DNA of 43,932 nt from CAZJKE01 sp964555625 (GTDB lineage: Bacteria > Planctomycetota > Phycisphaerae > Phycisphaerales > SM1A02), in contig CAZKTE010000007.1 of the NCBI GenBank assembly GCA_964555625.1, forward strand, positions 1-43,932, read 5' to 3'. Numbering within the stretch: position 1 is the first letter of the stretch; each line of letters begins with the position of its first letter. The position numbers were made by a program, and so were the translations under genes. Below are positions 8,058-15,273 of the stretch, in pieces. Below the pieces are notes generated by a model, which made no database searches, was not told the DNA's origin, and saw only the letters and a program-made list of their open reading frames with translations.

Positions 8058-9515
8058 ATGTTTGCGTCGATCAAGTTGGGCGCGGCCCGGCGCGCAGTCA
8101 CCGTCCTCGGGGTCTTCGAGGGCACGAAGCGCGCACCTGCCAGCCTCGGCGATGACCGGGCAGGGGCCAACGCCCTCCTTGGGAGAGCGGGGTTCTCCGG
8201 CAAGACCGGGCAGGCGGAAGCTGGCGACGGCGTGCTCCTGCTGGGCATGGGCAAGAAGGGGGATCTTGATACGCCCGCCTTGCGCGCCCTCGGTGGGCAC
8301 CTCGTGCGCACCCTCGAGTCGATGGAGCAGCACTCAGCGACGATCGAGTTGCAGCGCAGCGTGCCGCTGGGCGTCGCCGACGCGACCACGCTCGGCCAGG
8401 CGCTGGCCGAGGGGATGTCCATCGCCAACTGGCGCGTTGACGCCTTCGATGGCAACGCCACCAAGCGATCCCCGCGGGCGAGTGCGCTGCGCATCGCAAG
8501 CAGCGACGGCGAGGTCGCCGCGGGCATCAAGCGAGGTCTGGTGCTAGGTGACGCGGTCAACACCGCGCGCCGCATCGCCGCTACGCCCCCCAACATCTGC
8601 AACCCACCGTGGATGGCTCGCGAGGCGCACCGTGTCGCACGTTCCTGCGGCCTGCGGTGCTCCGTGATTTCGTTCTCCGAGGCGCAGAAACGGGGCATGG
8701 GCGGAATCTGCAACGTCGGCAAGGGGTCGGCGAGCAAACCCTGCATGATCATCCTCGAGCACGCACCGCGCGGTCGCAGTGGCGACGACGTTCTCTGCCT
8801 CGTGGGCAAGACGATGACCTATGACAGCGGCGGCTACTCGCTGAAGATCAACAACTCCATGAAGGGGATGAAGTACGACAAGAACGGCGGCATGGCCGTC
8901 CTTGGCGCGATGCAGGCGATTGCAGCGCTCAAGCTGCCAATCCGCGTCGTCGCGCTGATGCCCTGCGCTGAGAACATGGTCAGCAGCGAGGCCTACCGTC
9001 CAGATGACATCATCACGATGTTCAACGGGGTGAGCGTCGAGGTGACCAACACCGACGCCGAGGGCCGCCTGATCCTCGGCGATGCGCTCGCCTACGCGTG
9101 CAAGAAGTACCAGCCCTCGGCGATCATCGACCTTGCCACGCTCACGGGAGGCGTGGTCGTCGCGCTGGGATCCGCGTGCGCGGGCCTCTGGTGCGAGGAC
9201 AACGCGCTGCGGCGCCAAGTCGAGAAGGCCGCCGACGCAAGCGGAGAGCGTGTCTGGCGCCTGCCGCTCTGGGAGGAGTACCGCGACATGATGCGCGCCA
9301 AGCACGCCGACATCCTCAACTCCGCCCCGGTACGAGAGGCGCACCCGATCCAGGGTGCAGCATTCCTCTCCTACTTCGTGGAGAAGGACATCCCCTGGGC
9401 CCACGTCGACATCGCCGGCGTCAGCGTCGTTGACAGCGACAAGGGCCTTGTCTGCGCCGGTCCCACCGGCTGGGGTGTTCGGTTGTTGACGGAGCTGGTG
9501 GCCAGTCGCTGCTAG
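8058..9515 (+). CDS. pepA: Leucyl aminopeptidase, M17 family
   Basis: This 485-residue cytosolic dizinc aminopeptidase removes N-terminal residues from peptides. The C-terminal catalytic domain has VGKTMTYDSGGYSLK, with metal ligands K251 and D256, then MKYDKNGG with the next Asp, and the M17 signature NTDAEGRLILGDAL beginning at residue 331, whose Arg is R337. The N-terminal part corresponds to the family's alpha/beta domain. The ATG at 8058 follows a TAGGCT box by 7 nt. The gene ends in CTAG, which also supplies the stop of convergent rpiB. Confidence 0.95.
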   Translation: MFASIKLGAARRAVTVLGVFEGTKRAPASLGDDRAGANALLGRAGFSGKTGQAEAGDGVLLLGMGKKGDLDTPALRALGGHLVRTLESMEQHSATIELQRSVPLGVADATTLGQALAEGMSIANWRVDAFDGNATKRSPRASALRIASSDGEVAAGIKRGLVLGDAVNTARRIAATPPNICNPPWMAREAHRVARSCGLRCSVISFSEAQKRGMGGICNVGKGSASKPCMIILEHAPRGRSGDDVLCLVGKTMTYDSGGYSLKINNSMKGMKYDKNGGMAVLGAMQAIAALKLPIRVVALMPCAENMVSSEAYRPDDIITMFNGVSVEVTNTDAEGRLILGDALAYACKKYQPSAIIDLATLTGGVVVALGSACAGLWCEDNALRRQVEKAADASGERVWRLPLWEEYRDMMRAKHADILNSAPVREAHPIQGAAFLSYFVEKDIPWAHVDIAGVSVVDSDKGLVCAGPTGWGVRLLTELVASRC

Positions 9516-9988
9516 GCGCCCGCTGGATCCACTCCACGCTCGATCGAGGTGATCTTGTCTACCCGCCGCTGGTGGCGGCCGCCCTCGAAGTCGGCCGCAA
9601 GCCAGGCGTCAACGATCGCTATCGGATCGATCTGCGCCTTGCCGTCGGCGGCCATGCACAGGATATTTGCATCGTTGTGGCGGCGGCTCATCTGCGCCGC
9701 GTGCGCCTCGTGCGCAAGTGCAGCACGCACGCCATCAACCTTGTTGGCGGCCATCGACATCCCGATGCCGCTGCCGCAGACGAGAACCCCGCGATCGGCG
9801 GCGCCGCTGGCCACCGCCGACGCCACCGCGAAGGCAGGCTCCGGGTAGTCGACCGAGTCGTCGCCGCTTGCTGGCGCATGGACGGCGACCTCCCAGCCAG
9901 CGCCTCGCAGGTGCTCGGCGAGCGCCGTGATGATGTCGATGGCACGATGGTCGCACCCGATTGCAACTGCGCCGACCTCACTGGGCAT
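9512..9988 (-). CDS. rpiB: Ribose-5-phosphate isomerase B
   Basis: This 158-residue enzyme interconverts ribose 5-phosphate and ribulose 5-phosphate in the pentose phosphate pathway. It has the RpiB/LacAB signatures GCDHRA (residues 11-16), VLVCGSGIGMSMAANK (68-83, with C71 at the position of the catalytic Cys) and RHNDAN (103-108). The frame runs upstream to 10144, but homology begins at the ATG at 9988. The start overlaps the upstream phosphatase gene by 11 nt, so the two are cotranscribed. The stop shares CTAG with pepA. Confidence 0.93.
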   Translation of the reverse strand: MPSEVGAVAIGCDHRAIDIITALAEHLRGAGWEVAVHAPASGDDSVDYPEPAFAVASAVASGAADRGVLVCGSGIGMSMAANKVDGVRAALAHEAHAAQMSRRHNDANILCMAADGKAQIDPIAIVDAWLAADFEGGRHQRRVDKITSIERGVDPAGA

Positions 9989-10424
9989 GGGCCATGACCT
10001 CTTCCATGCGCCGCGGGATGAGCTCCTCGAAGCGAGCAGCGAGTCCCTCGTAGGTCGACTCGCCGCTGCCGATGGGATCAGTGATGTCTCCCTCCGGGTC
10101 AAGCAACTCGATGATCGGGGCCTGGGCATTACCGCGGTACTCAAGTGACATGCGCAGGTGACCCTGCGTCATGCAGAAGACAATGTCGGCCGCCTGCACC
10201 ATTTCTTCACTGAGCGCGGTGCTGTTTCCATCGAGGCTGATGCCGCGGTTGGCAAGCGCCGTCACCGTCTCCCTGCTGGGCGGCATGCCCTCGAAACCGG
10301 CCGTGCCGGCCGATGCAGCGAGCCAATCGTCGAATCCCTGCTGCGCAAGCCATGCACTGGCGATGCCCTCCGCAAGGGGGCTGCGGCAGGTGTTTCCGGT
10401 ACAGACGAAGAGCACAGTATGCAT
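9978..10424 (-). CDS. Low-molecular-weight phosphatase, YwlE-like (probable protein-arginine phosphatase)
   Basis: This 148-residue protein has the LMW-PTP P-loop CTGNTCRS with nucleophile C8 and R14. The residue before the second Cys is T12. In Bacillus YwlE the same Thr confers phospho-arginine specificity, whereas tyrosine phosphatases usually have Ile there. The later segments VFCMTQGHL and DPIGSGESTYEG, the latter with the general-acid Asp, also resemble YwlE. It overlaps rpiB by 11 nt; ywlE and rpiB (ywlF) are also neighbours in Bacillus subtilis. Arginine specificity is inference, and a tyrosine phosphatase role remains possible. Confidence 0.88.
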   Translation of the reverse strand: MHTVLFVCTGNTCRSPLAEGIASAWLAQQGFDDWLAASAGTAGFEGMPPSRETVTALANRGISLDGNSTALSEEMVQAADIVFCMTQGHLRMSLEYRGNAQAPIIELLDPEGDITDPIGSGESTYEGLAARFEELIPRRMEEVMAHAQ

Positions 10425-10456
10425 GTGAGGTACGGCGCCCTTGCAGGCGCGGCCAG

Positions 10457-10462
10457 TATCCT
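10457..10462 (+). promoter_or_regulatory. TATCCT -10-like box before the Cys-cluster gene
   Basis: TATCCT lies 36 nt before the GTG at 10499. It overlaps, offset by 1 bp, a TAGGAT box on the other strand. The following leader carries a C6G6 palindrome and GGAGA at 10489-10493 as the ribosome site. Confidence 0.4.
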
Positions 10463-10463
10463 A
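10458..10463 (-). promoter_or_regulatory. TAGGAT -10-like box of the YwlE-like gene
   Basis: TAGGAT on the minus strand lies 33 nt before the ATG at 10424, overlapping the plus-strand TATCCT. The 7-mer TATCCTA therefore reads as a -10 element on both strands. Confidence 0.4.
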
Positions 10464-10473
10464 TTGAATGGTT

Positions 10474-10485
10474 CCCCCCGGGGGG
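10474..10485. repeat. C6G6 perfect palindrome in a 5' leader
   Basis: Six C (10474-10479) are followed directly by six G (10480-10485), then CCCGG. It sits between the TATCCT box and the GGAGA ribosome site of the gene starting at 10499. It could fold onto itself or onto CCC at 10486-10488 and affect translation. Confidence 0.6.
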
Positions 10486-10498
10486 CCCGGAGACCATC

Positions 10499-11071
10499 GT
10501 GGACTTCATCAGAGAAGAGGAAGTGGCCGACCTGCTCAATGGGTTCGGCATCAGCCGCGTCCCTGACGGCGAGGACTGCGTGCTCCTTGCCATGGACGAG
10601 GCGCGGGTCGCAGCACGCGCCTGCTACTACGCCGAGGGCGGCGAGTGCCCGTGCGACGAGGACTGCACCTGCACGGCGGTTCCCCCAGATCGCCTCGCCA
10701 GCACCATCGATGCCTCCCTACATCGCCTGCACCAGGGCCAGTCCGTGCTCCTGCCGGTCGGGAAGTGGCGATCGGTCTTCGACGCCGTGGCATTCAGCCT
10801 CGCCGGCGACGAAGCCTGGCAGGAGTTCGAGTCGGCCGCGACCGTGGAACTCAATACCCGGGACCCGCTCCTGCTGGACAGCACCGATGTCCATGTGCTC
10901 ACGAGTCTCTTGCGGGCGCTCATGGACGATGGCGACCAGGCCCAGCAGGGTGTCTTCCTTGTCACGGCCGGTGCACCGGTGCTCATGCACCTCCACCCAG
11001 GGGGGTCCATCCGCTTCTGGTTCGGAGACCGCGTGCACGCCGATGAACTCGCCGAGGTACACGTCGGCTGA
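10499..11071 (+). CDS. Uncharacterised soluble protein with a five-cysteine cluster
   Basis: I do not recognise this 190-residue protein. After an acidic N-terminus (FIREEEVADLLNGFG) it has cysteines C42, C50, C52, C56 and C58 (Cx8CxCx3CxC) set among acidic residues, which could bind a metal. The remainder is a soluble alpha/beta-looking region with no signal peptide. The GTG at 10499, 5 nt after GGAGA, is the only start with a ribosome site. The longer upstream frame is arginine-rich and unlikely to be real. It is followed after 15 nt by another unknown gene. Confidence 0.6.
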   Translation: MDFIREEEVADLLNGFGISRVPDGEDCVLLAMDEARVAARACYYAEGGECPCDEDCTCTAVPPDRLASTIDASLHRLHQGQSVLLPVGKWRSVFDAVAFSLAGDEAWQEFESAATVELNTRDPLLLDSTDVHVLTSLLRALMDDGDQAQQGVFLVTAGAPVLMHLHPGGSIRFWFGDRVHADELAEVHVG

Positions 11072-11086
11072 CCGCCGGCTCCACGC

Positions 11087-11677
11087 ATGACTCAACCTGA
11101 TCCAGCAGCCTGGTTCGACGCGGAAGATGCAGCAGCAGCCGCGGTGATCAGCGCGCGCGCCGAGAGTGACTTCAAGGGTCTCGCCGAGTCGGTCGAACTG
11201 CTCGCAGATGCCCGCGATCATCGCGGCAAGGCGGCTCGAAATGGCAAGCGCGTCGTGGTGCTGGATGACGCCGAGGCGCTCGAGGCGATCAATGAGCCAG
11301 GCCGCTACATGCTGCGGCCACCACTGGTTGGACGCGATGCGCGGGACATGGCCATCACGGCCCGCCAGCGGCGCCTCCCCGTGCTCTTCCTCTGCCGCGA
11401 GCCTCGCACGCAACTTGGCCAATGCCCCGTCGTGGCCCTTGGCCTGGGCGTCACGGTGCGGATACAGGTCGACGAGCCCGATGACCCGGACGCGCCGTCC
11501 TGCCCCTGGTTCGACGCCGCCGCCAGTTCGCTGGGACAACGTGCCATCGACATGGTCGACGAGACGATGCCGACACTGCGGCGTCTCGACGCGTTGCTGG
11601 CGGCCTTGACGGCGGTGCCTGACCACCTTGGTCTGCACGAAGCAATCGTTGACGCGGCCGCGGCCGCCGACGAGTAG
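11087..11677 (+). CDS. Uncharacterised soluble protein
   Basis: I do not recognise this 196-residue protein. It is acidic and alanine-rich, has no signal peptide or membrane segment, and lacks an obvious catalytic motif. Short hydrophobic strands (RVVVLDD, LPVLFLCRE, CPVVALGLGVTVRIQVDE) suggest an alpha/beta core, followed by a helical C-terminus. It lies 15 nt after the Cys-cluster gene on the same strand, so the two are probably cotranscribed. Both may be lineage-specific. Confidence 0.6.
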   Translation: MTQPDPAAWFDAEDAAAAAVISARAESDFKGLAESVELLADARDHRGKAARNGKRVVVLDDAEALEAINEPGRYMLRPPLVGRDARDMAITARQRRLPVLFLCREPRTQLGQCPVVALGLGVTVRIQVDEPDDPDAPSCPWFDAAASSLGQRAIDMVDETMPTLRRLDALLAALTAVPDHLGLHEAIVDAAAAADE

Positions 11678-11689
11678 GCACGGCGACGC

Positions 11690-11695
11690 TACAGT
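11690..11695 (+). promoter_or_regulatory. TACAGT -10-like box before the two-TM gene
   Basis: TACAGT lies 26 nt before the ATG at 11722. The leader holds a purine run GAGGGGG that could serve as a distant ribosome site. Confidence 0.35.
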
Positions 11696-11721
11696 GTCGC
11701 CGCGAGGGGGAACTGCGGCCC

Positions 11722-12477
11722 ATGGCAATCACGACAACACTTGCGACGAGGTACTGGCTCAAGACCCTGATCATGGCCATCGTCTGCCTCGTGCTGGGCG
11801 TATGGGGCGCGTGGGACTACTGGGTCGCGATCCCCGCGCAGCAGCTCGGGTTCGACCGGGCAGAGGTTCTGCGCACCGCGAAGGCCGGCCTCGAGTCCTC
11901 TAGCGGATCCGATGCACATCGCCAGGCCGTAGACAGCGTCGCCGCGGCCCTTGCCGGTGAAGGTGATGATGCCTGGGCCGCGGTGCTCTCCCAGATCCAG
12001 GGGGCACTCGCCGGGGGCGACTTCGCTTCGACGCAGGCCGCGACGGGACACGTTCAGGACGGGCTCAACCGCTGGGGCAGCGTGACGCCTCCCGGCAAGT
12101 ACGACCGCCCGGTCCAGATCATGTTCATCCTCTGCTTCCCCTTCGGGATCTGGTACCTGCGTTCTCTCTCCGTACACCGGAATCGCGCGCAAGGCTATCG
12201 CCTCGATGACGACGGAACGCTCAACTGGCCTGGCGGGTCGGCCTCGGAGTCGGAGATCGCCAGCATCGACATGGACCGCTGGTCATGCCCAACGGGAAAC
12301 GCGAGATCGACCTGGGTCGCCAAGGTCGAGACGGCCGACGGCCAGCGCGTGGTGCTCGACGACTACCTCTACACCGGCATGCATCTGGTCATCGGCGCCA
12401 TCGCCCATCGCCTGCACCCCGACGAGTGGACCGTCGAGGCCAAGCGAGTTTCGGCTGGCGACGACGAGGACCAGTAG
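11722..12477 (+). CDS. Uncharacterised two-TM membrane protein upstream of lptB
   Basis: I do not recognise this 251-residue protein. A first membrane helix lies at about residues 13-33 and a second at about 133-148 (IMFILCFPFGIWYL). Between them is an Ala/Gly-rich region of about 100 residues, probably periplasmic. The C-terminal 100 residues look like a small cytoplasmic beta domain (YRLDDDGTLNWPGG, VAKVETADGQRVVLDDYLY). The stop overlaps the lptB GTG by 1 nt (TAGTG), so the genes are tightly coupled. It does not resemble LptA, LptC, LptF or LptG. Confidence 0.7.
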   Translation: MAITTTLATRYWLKTLIMAIVCLVLGVWGAWDYWVAIPAQQLGFDRAEVLRTAKAGLESSSGSDAHRQAVDSVAAALAGEGDDAWAAVLSQIQGALAGGDFASTQAATGHVQDGLNRWGSVTPPGKYDRPVQIMFILCFPFGIWYLRSLSVHRNRAQGYRLDDDGTLNWPGGSASESEIASIDMDRWSCPTGNARSTWVAKVETADGQRVVLDDYLYTGMHLVIGAIAHRLHPDEWTVEAKRVSAGDDEDQ

Positions 12478-13211
12478 TGCCGCTGCTCTTCGCCACCAAG
12501 CTCGTGAAGTCCTACAGCGGCCGTCGCGTCGTCGATGAAGTCGCGCTGGAGGTGAACGAGGGCGAGATCGTCGGGCTGCTTGGTCCCAACGGCGCCGGCA
12601 AGACGACGACCTTCCGGATGATCATCGGGATGCTCTCGCCTGAGGGCGGCCGCGTCCTCTTCGACGGCGAGGATGTGACGTTTCTGCCGATGTTCCAGCA
12701 CGCGCGGCGGGGCATGGGCTACCTCGCGCAGGAGCCCAGCGTCTTTCGCGGAATGACCTGCGAGGCCAACCTCCTTGCGATTCTCGAGACGCTCCCGATC
12801 CCCGCAAAGGTCCAGCAGCAGCGATGCGACGAGCTGCTCGGGCAGTTTCACCTTGAACACAAGCGGTCGCACCTTGCTCGCACCTGCAGTGGTGGTGAGC
12901 GGCGGCGACTGGAGATCGCACGCTCGCTCATCACGCGGCCCAAGCTCATCCTGCTAGACGAACCCTTCGCCGCCGTGGATCCACACACCGTCGAGGACGT
13001 CCAGCAGGAGGTGCGAAAGCTCGCCGACTCGGGCATCGCGATCCTCGTCACCGACCACGCCGTCCACCAGACCCTGCGGATCTGCGATCGGGCCTACATC
13101 ATCAACGACGGCAAGAACCTCAGTGACGGTGATCCCAAGACCATCATCAACGATCCCATCGTACGCGACCATTATCTGGCATCAACGTTTCGGGGGGACG
13201 AGTTCGGATGA
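12477..13211 (+). CDS. lptB: ABC transporter ATP-binding protein, LptB type
   Basis: This 244-residue ATPase matches LptB, which powers lipopolysaccharide extraction from the inner membrane with LptFG. Walker A is GPNGAGKT (residues 36-43), the Q-loop is LAQEP, the signature is CSGGERRRLEIAR (137-149), Walker B is LILLDEP with DE at 161-162, and the H-loop is H194. TCSGGERRR, FAAVDP and LVTDH match LptB closely. The GTG at 12477 overlaps the previous stop; the frame is open further upstream without homology. No LptA, LptC or LptFG gene is nearby. Confidence 0.9.
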   Translation: MPLLFATKLVKSYSGRRVVDEVALEVNEGEIVGLLGPNGAGKTTTFRMIIGMLSPEGGRVLFDGEDVTFLPMFQHARRGMGYLAQEPSVFRGMTCEANLLAILETLPIPAKVQQQRCDELLGQFHLEHKRSHLARTCSGGERRRLEIARSLITRPKLILLDEPFAAVDPHTVEDVQQEVRKLADSGIAILVTDHAVHQTLRICDRAYIINDGKNLSDGDPKTIINDPIVRDHYLASTFRGDEFG

Positions 13212-13239
13212 TGCCCCTTGGCCCACGGAGGGGCACTGG

Positions 13240-13245
13240 TACACT
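13240..13245 (+). promoter_or_regulatory. TACACT -10-like box of the PEGA lipoprotein gene
   Basis: TACACT ends 10 nt before the ATG at 13256 in a 44-nt gap after lptB. No Shine-Dalgarno sequence lies between. Confidence 0.5.
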
Positions 13246-13255
13246 CCGCGGTTCC

Positions 13256-13648
13256 ATGCCCGGAAGACGTATCCTCGCTGCGCTGCTGGTCATCGCCATG
13301 ACCGGCTGCGTAAAGCGCACCATCTCGATCACCAGCGAGCCCGCAGGCGCGCTGGTCTGGGTCAACGACCGCGAGGTCGGACGCACCCCCGTCGACGTGG
13401 CCTTCACGTACTACGGTGAGTACGACGTGCGCCTCGACCTGCCCGGCTACGAGCCGATCATGACATCGCGCTGGATCAAGGCTCCGGTGTGGGACCAGCC
13501 CGTCGCCGACCTGATGGCTGAGGCTTGGCCGCGAGACCTCCATTCCAACCCGCGGTGGGAGTTCTCGCTTGCAGTCGAGGAGGTCGACGACGCTGCGCTC
13601 ATCGAGCGGGCCCGATCCTTGCGTGGCGCCTCAGGGGCTGATCGATGA
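13256..13648 (+). CDS. PEGA-domain lipoprotein
   Basis: This 130-residue protein begins with a lipoprotein signal peptide (MPGRRILAALLVIAMTGC) whose lipidated Cys is C18. A PEGA domain follows (ISITSEPAGALVWVNDREVG, then RTPVDVAFTYYGEYDV), a small beta-sandwich found in envelope proteins. The C-terminal 50 residues are acidic and uncharacterised. An alternative upstream ATG at 13208 would bury the signal peptide. The TACACT box and signal peptide support 13256. The stop overlaps the next ATG by 4 nt (ATGA). Confidence 0.85.
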   Translation: MPGRRILAALLVIAMTGCVKRTISITSEPAGALVWVNDREVGRTPVDVAFTYYGEYDVRLDLPGYEPIMTSRWIKAPVWDQPVADLMAEAWPRDLHSNPRWEFSLAVEEVDDAALIERARSLRGASGADR

Positions 13649-14058
13649 TGCCTCGACCGCTGCGGATCGCGACACCCATCCTGATCTTGGTTATCGCCGG
13701 GGTACTCGCCTGGACATCGTCGCGCGCCACTTCAGCAATCGACGAGCGTGTTCATGACGAGGTTGTGCGCATGGTGCCCCGCTGCTGCCTGAACCCGCAG
13801 GCGGCCGAGGAGTTCATTCTCGACCCGGTGCTCACGGGTCCGGTCATGTCGTCGTTTCGGGTGCTCTGCGATCGCTGGAGCGGCGACATGGACGACATCG
13901 CCGTCATTGTGCGCGTCGGCGATCACGCCGGATTCGGCGACGGATCGGCGACCCATGTCGCGACCATCTCGCTCGCCGGCGACCCGGTCGCGGGCCTGCG
14001 TGTGATCTGCACGCGCGAGGCGGGGCCGGTCCGGATCGTCGGCGTCTGGTCCCCATGA
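13645..14058 (+). CDS. Uncharacterised membrane-anchored protein
   Basis: I do not recognise this 137-residue protein. It has one N-terminal hydrophobic segment (about residues 8-24, ATPILILVIAGVLAW) that would anchor it, then a small exported domain with a CC pair (PRCCLNP) and two later cysteines. It overlaps both neighbours by 4 nt (ATGA), so it is translated between the PEGA lipoprotein and the aminotransferase. It may act with the lipoprotein in the envelope. Confidence 0.65.
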   Translation: MMPRPLRIATPILILVIAGVLAWTSSRATSAIDERVHDEVVRMVPRCCLNPQAAEEFILDPVLTGPVMSSFRVLCDRWSGDMDDIAVIVRVGDHAGFGDGSATHVATISLAGDPVAGLRVICTREAGPVRIVGVWSP

Positions 14059-14978
14059 AGGCCTGGATCAACGGGGCCCTGGTGGATGAAACCGATGCGC
14101 GAGTGAGCATCTTCGATGCGGGCTTTCAGCATGGGGTTGGGCTCTTCGAGACCATGCATGCCCGAAACGGTCGCGTCTTCCGCGCCAAGGCCCACATGGA
14201 CCGCCTCGCGGCATCCGCGGCAGAATTGCGACTCACACAGCGGCTGCAGGTGGAGCCACTGGTAGAGGCGGTGGACCTCTGTCTTGCGAGTAACGAGCTT
14301 GATCGAGCGCGAATGAGGTTGACCCTCACCGGCGGAAACCTCAATCTCCTTCGGCAGTCGCCCGAGGGTTCACAGGTCGATCCCACAATCGCCATCCAGT
14401 GCCAGGAGGCGATGGCATGGCCTGCGCAGATGTACGAACAGGGCGTCGCGGTGACGCTTGCAAGCGGTCGCGTCAACCCCTACGACCCGATGTGCGGACA
14501 CAAGACCCTCAACTACTGGCCGCGACTGCTGAACCTGCAGGTCTCGGCAGGAAGCGGCGGTGGCGAGGCGCTCTGGCTGACCCCCTCCGCCCATGTGGCC
14601 GGCGGCTGTGTCAGCAATCTCTTCATCGTCCAAGACGGCTCGCTCCACACGCCTCTCGCCCGTGGCGAGGAGACCGCCGAGGACCTCCCGTCGGCCACCC
14701 TTCCGGGGGTCACGCGCGCGGCGGTCATCGAGGTCGCCGACGCAGCGGGCATCGGCACGCGCCGTGCCACCCTCTCGCTCGATGACCTGCTCGCCGGCGA
14801 CGAGGCCTTCCTCACGAACTCCAGCTGGGGGATCCTGCCCGTCGTTGGCGTACGCGCGGCCACCAGCGATGGGGACGAGCAGGAACACATCGATCGGCCC
14901 GTCGGCGGGGGGGTTGGTGAGGTGACACAATCGTTGCGGAACGCCTACGAGGCGCTCGTCGAGTCCGAGACCACCTAG
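14055..14978 (+). CDS. Class IV aminotransferase-like protein lacking the PLP-binding Glu
   Basis: This 307-residue protein has the fold-type IV PLP enzyme pattern of branched-chain or D-amino-acid aminotransferases and 4-amino-4-deoxychorismate lyase. VSIFDAGFQHGVGLFET (17-33), R50, the Schiff-base lysine K150 (GHKTLNYW) and LPGVTRAAVIEVA are present. In this fold a conserved Glu contacts the PLP ring nitrogen in a motif such as SEGAGEN (BCAT) or TECCAAN (PabC). Here the aligned motif is AGGCVSN, with Gly183 at the Glu position. It may be a distinct subfamily. The stop shares CTAG with the convergent gene. Confidence 0.88.
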   Translation: MKAWINGALVDETDARVSIFDAGFQHGVGLFETMHARNGRVFRAKAHMDRLAASAAELRLTQRLQVEPLVEAVDLCLASNELDRARMRLTLTGGNLNLLRQSPEGSQVDPTIAIQCQEAMAWPAQMYEQGVAVTLASGRVNPYDPMCGHKTLNYWPRLLNLQVSAGSGGGEALWLTPSAHVAGGCVSNLFIVQDGSLHTPLARGEETAEDLPSATLPGVTRAAVIEVADAAGIGTRRATLSLDDLLAGDEAFLTNSSWGILPVVGVRAATSDGDEQEHIDRPVGGGVGEVTQSLRNAYEALVESETT

Positions 14979-15211
14979 CGACGCACGCGGACGTTTCGGC
15001 GGCCCTCGCCGTCACGGCCCATCAGTGCCGCCACCCGCATCACTGCAGTCGTCACCACCCACCAGGTCCCGAAGACGATGACGCCAGCCATCGCGACGAT
15101 CGCCAGCAGTGGCAGCACGAGCAATATCGAGAGGACGGCAATGATGACGCCCAGGAAGATGCGTCCCGGCGTAGGACCAGATGGCTCCACGATGACGCGC
15201 GGCGGATTCAT
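14975..15211 (-). CDS. Small membrane protein
   Basis: This 78-residue protein consists of a proline-rich N-terminus, two adjacent hydrophobic segments (about residues 20-38 and 40-58, rich in Ile, Leu and Val) and an arginine-rich tail (GRDGEGRRNVRVRR) that probably stays cytoplasmic. The function is unknown. A GTG directly upstream (15214) is an alternative start; the TAGACT box 9 nt before the ATG at 15211 favours the latter. It is divergent from dnaE. Confidence 0.6.
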   Translation of the reverse strand: MNPPRVIVEPSGPTPGRIFLGVIIAVLSILLVLPLLAIVAMAGVIVFGTWWVVTTAVMRVAALMGRDGEGRRNVRVRR

Positions 15212-15220
15212 CACTTCGGG

Positions 15221-15226
15221 AGTCTA
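15221..15226 (-). promoter_or_regulatory. TAGACT -10-like box of the small membrane protein
   Basis: TAGACT on the minus strand ends 9 nt before the ATG at 15211. It lies 11 bp from the plus-strand TATGAT box of dnaE. Confidence 0.45.
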
Positions 15227-15237
15227 CAGGCCACTGC

Positions 15238-15243
15238 TATGAT
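15238..15243 (+). promoter_or_regulatory. TATGAT -10 box upstream of dnaE
   Basis: TGCTATGAT has an extended -10 form (TGN before the box). It ends 6 nt before the ATG of a 7-codon ORF and 26 nt before the dnaE ATG. Confidence 0.6.
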
Positions 15244-15249
15244 GGCCCG

Positions 15250-15273
15250 ATGAGCGCAGGGAGGCCTCGATGA
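15250..15273 (+). CDS. Possible 7-codon leader ORF before dnaE
   Basis: ATG at 15250 opens the peptide MSAGRPR and ends at TGA 15271-15273, overlapping the dnaE ATG (ATGA). It lies 6 nt after the TATGAT box, exactly where leaderless starts occur elsewhere in this window. It also contains the GGGAGG that would serve dnaE as ribosome site. It could couple dnaE translation to a leaderless leader peptide, or be fortuitous. Confidence 0.3.
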   Translation: MSAGRPR

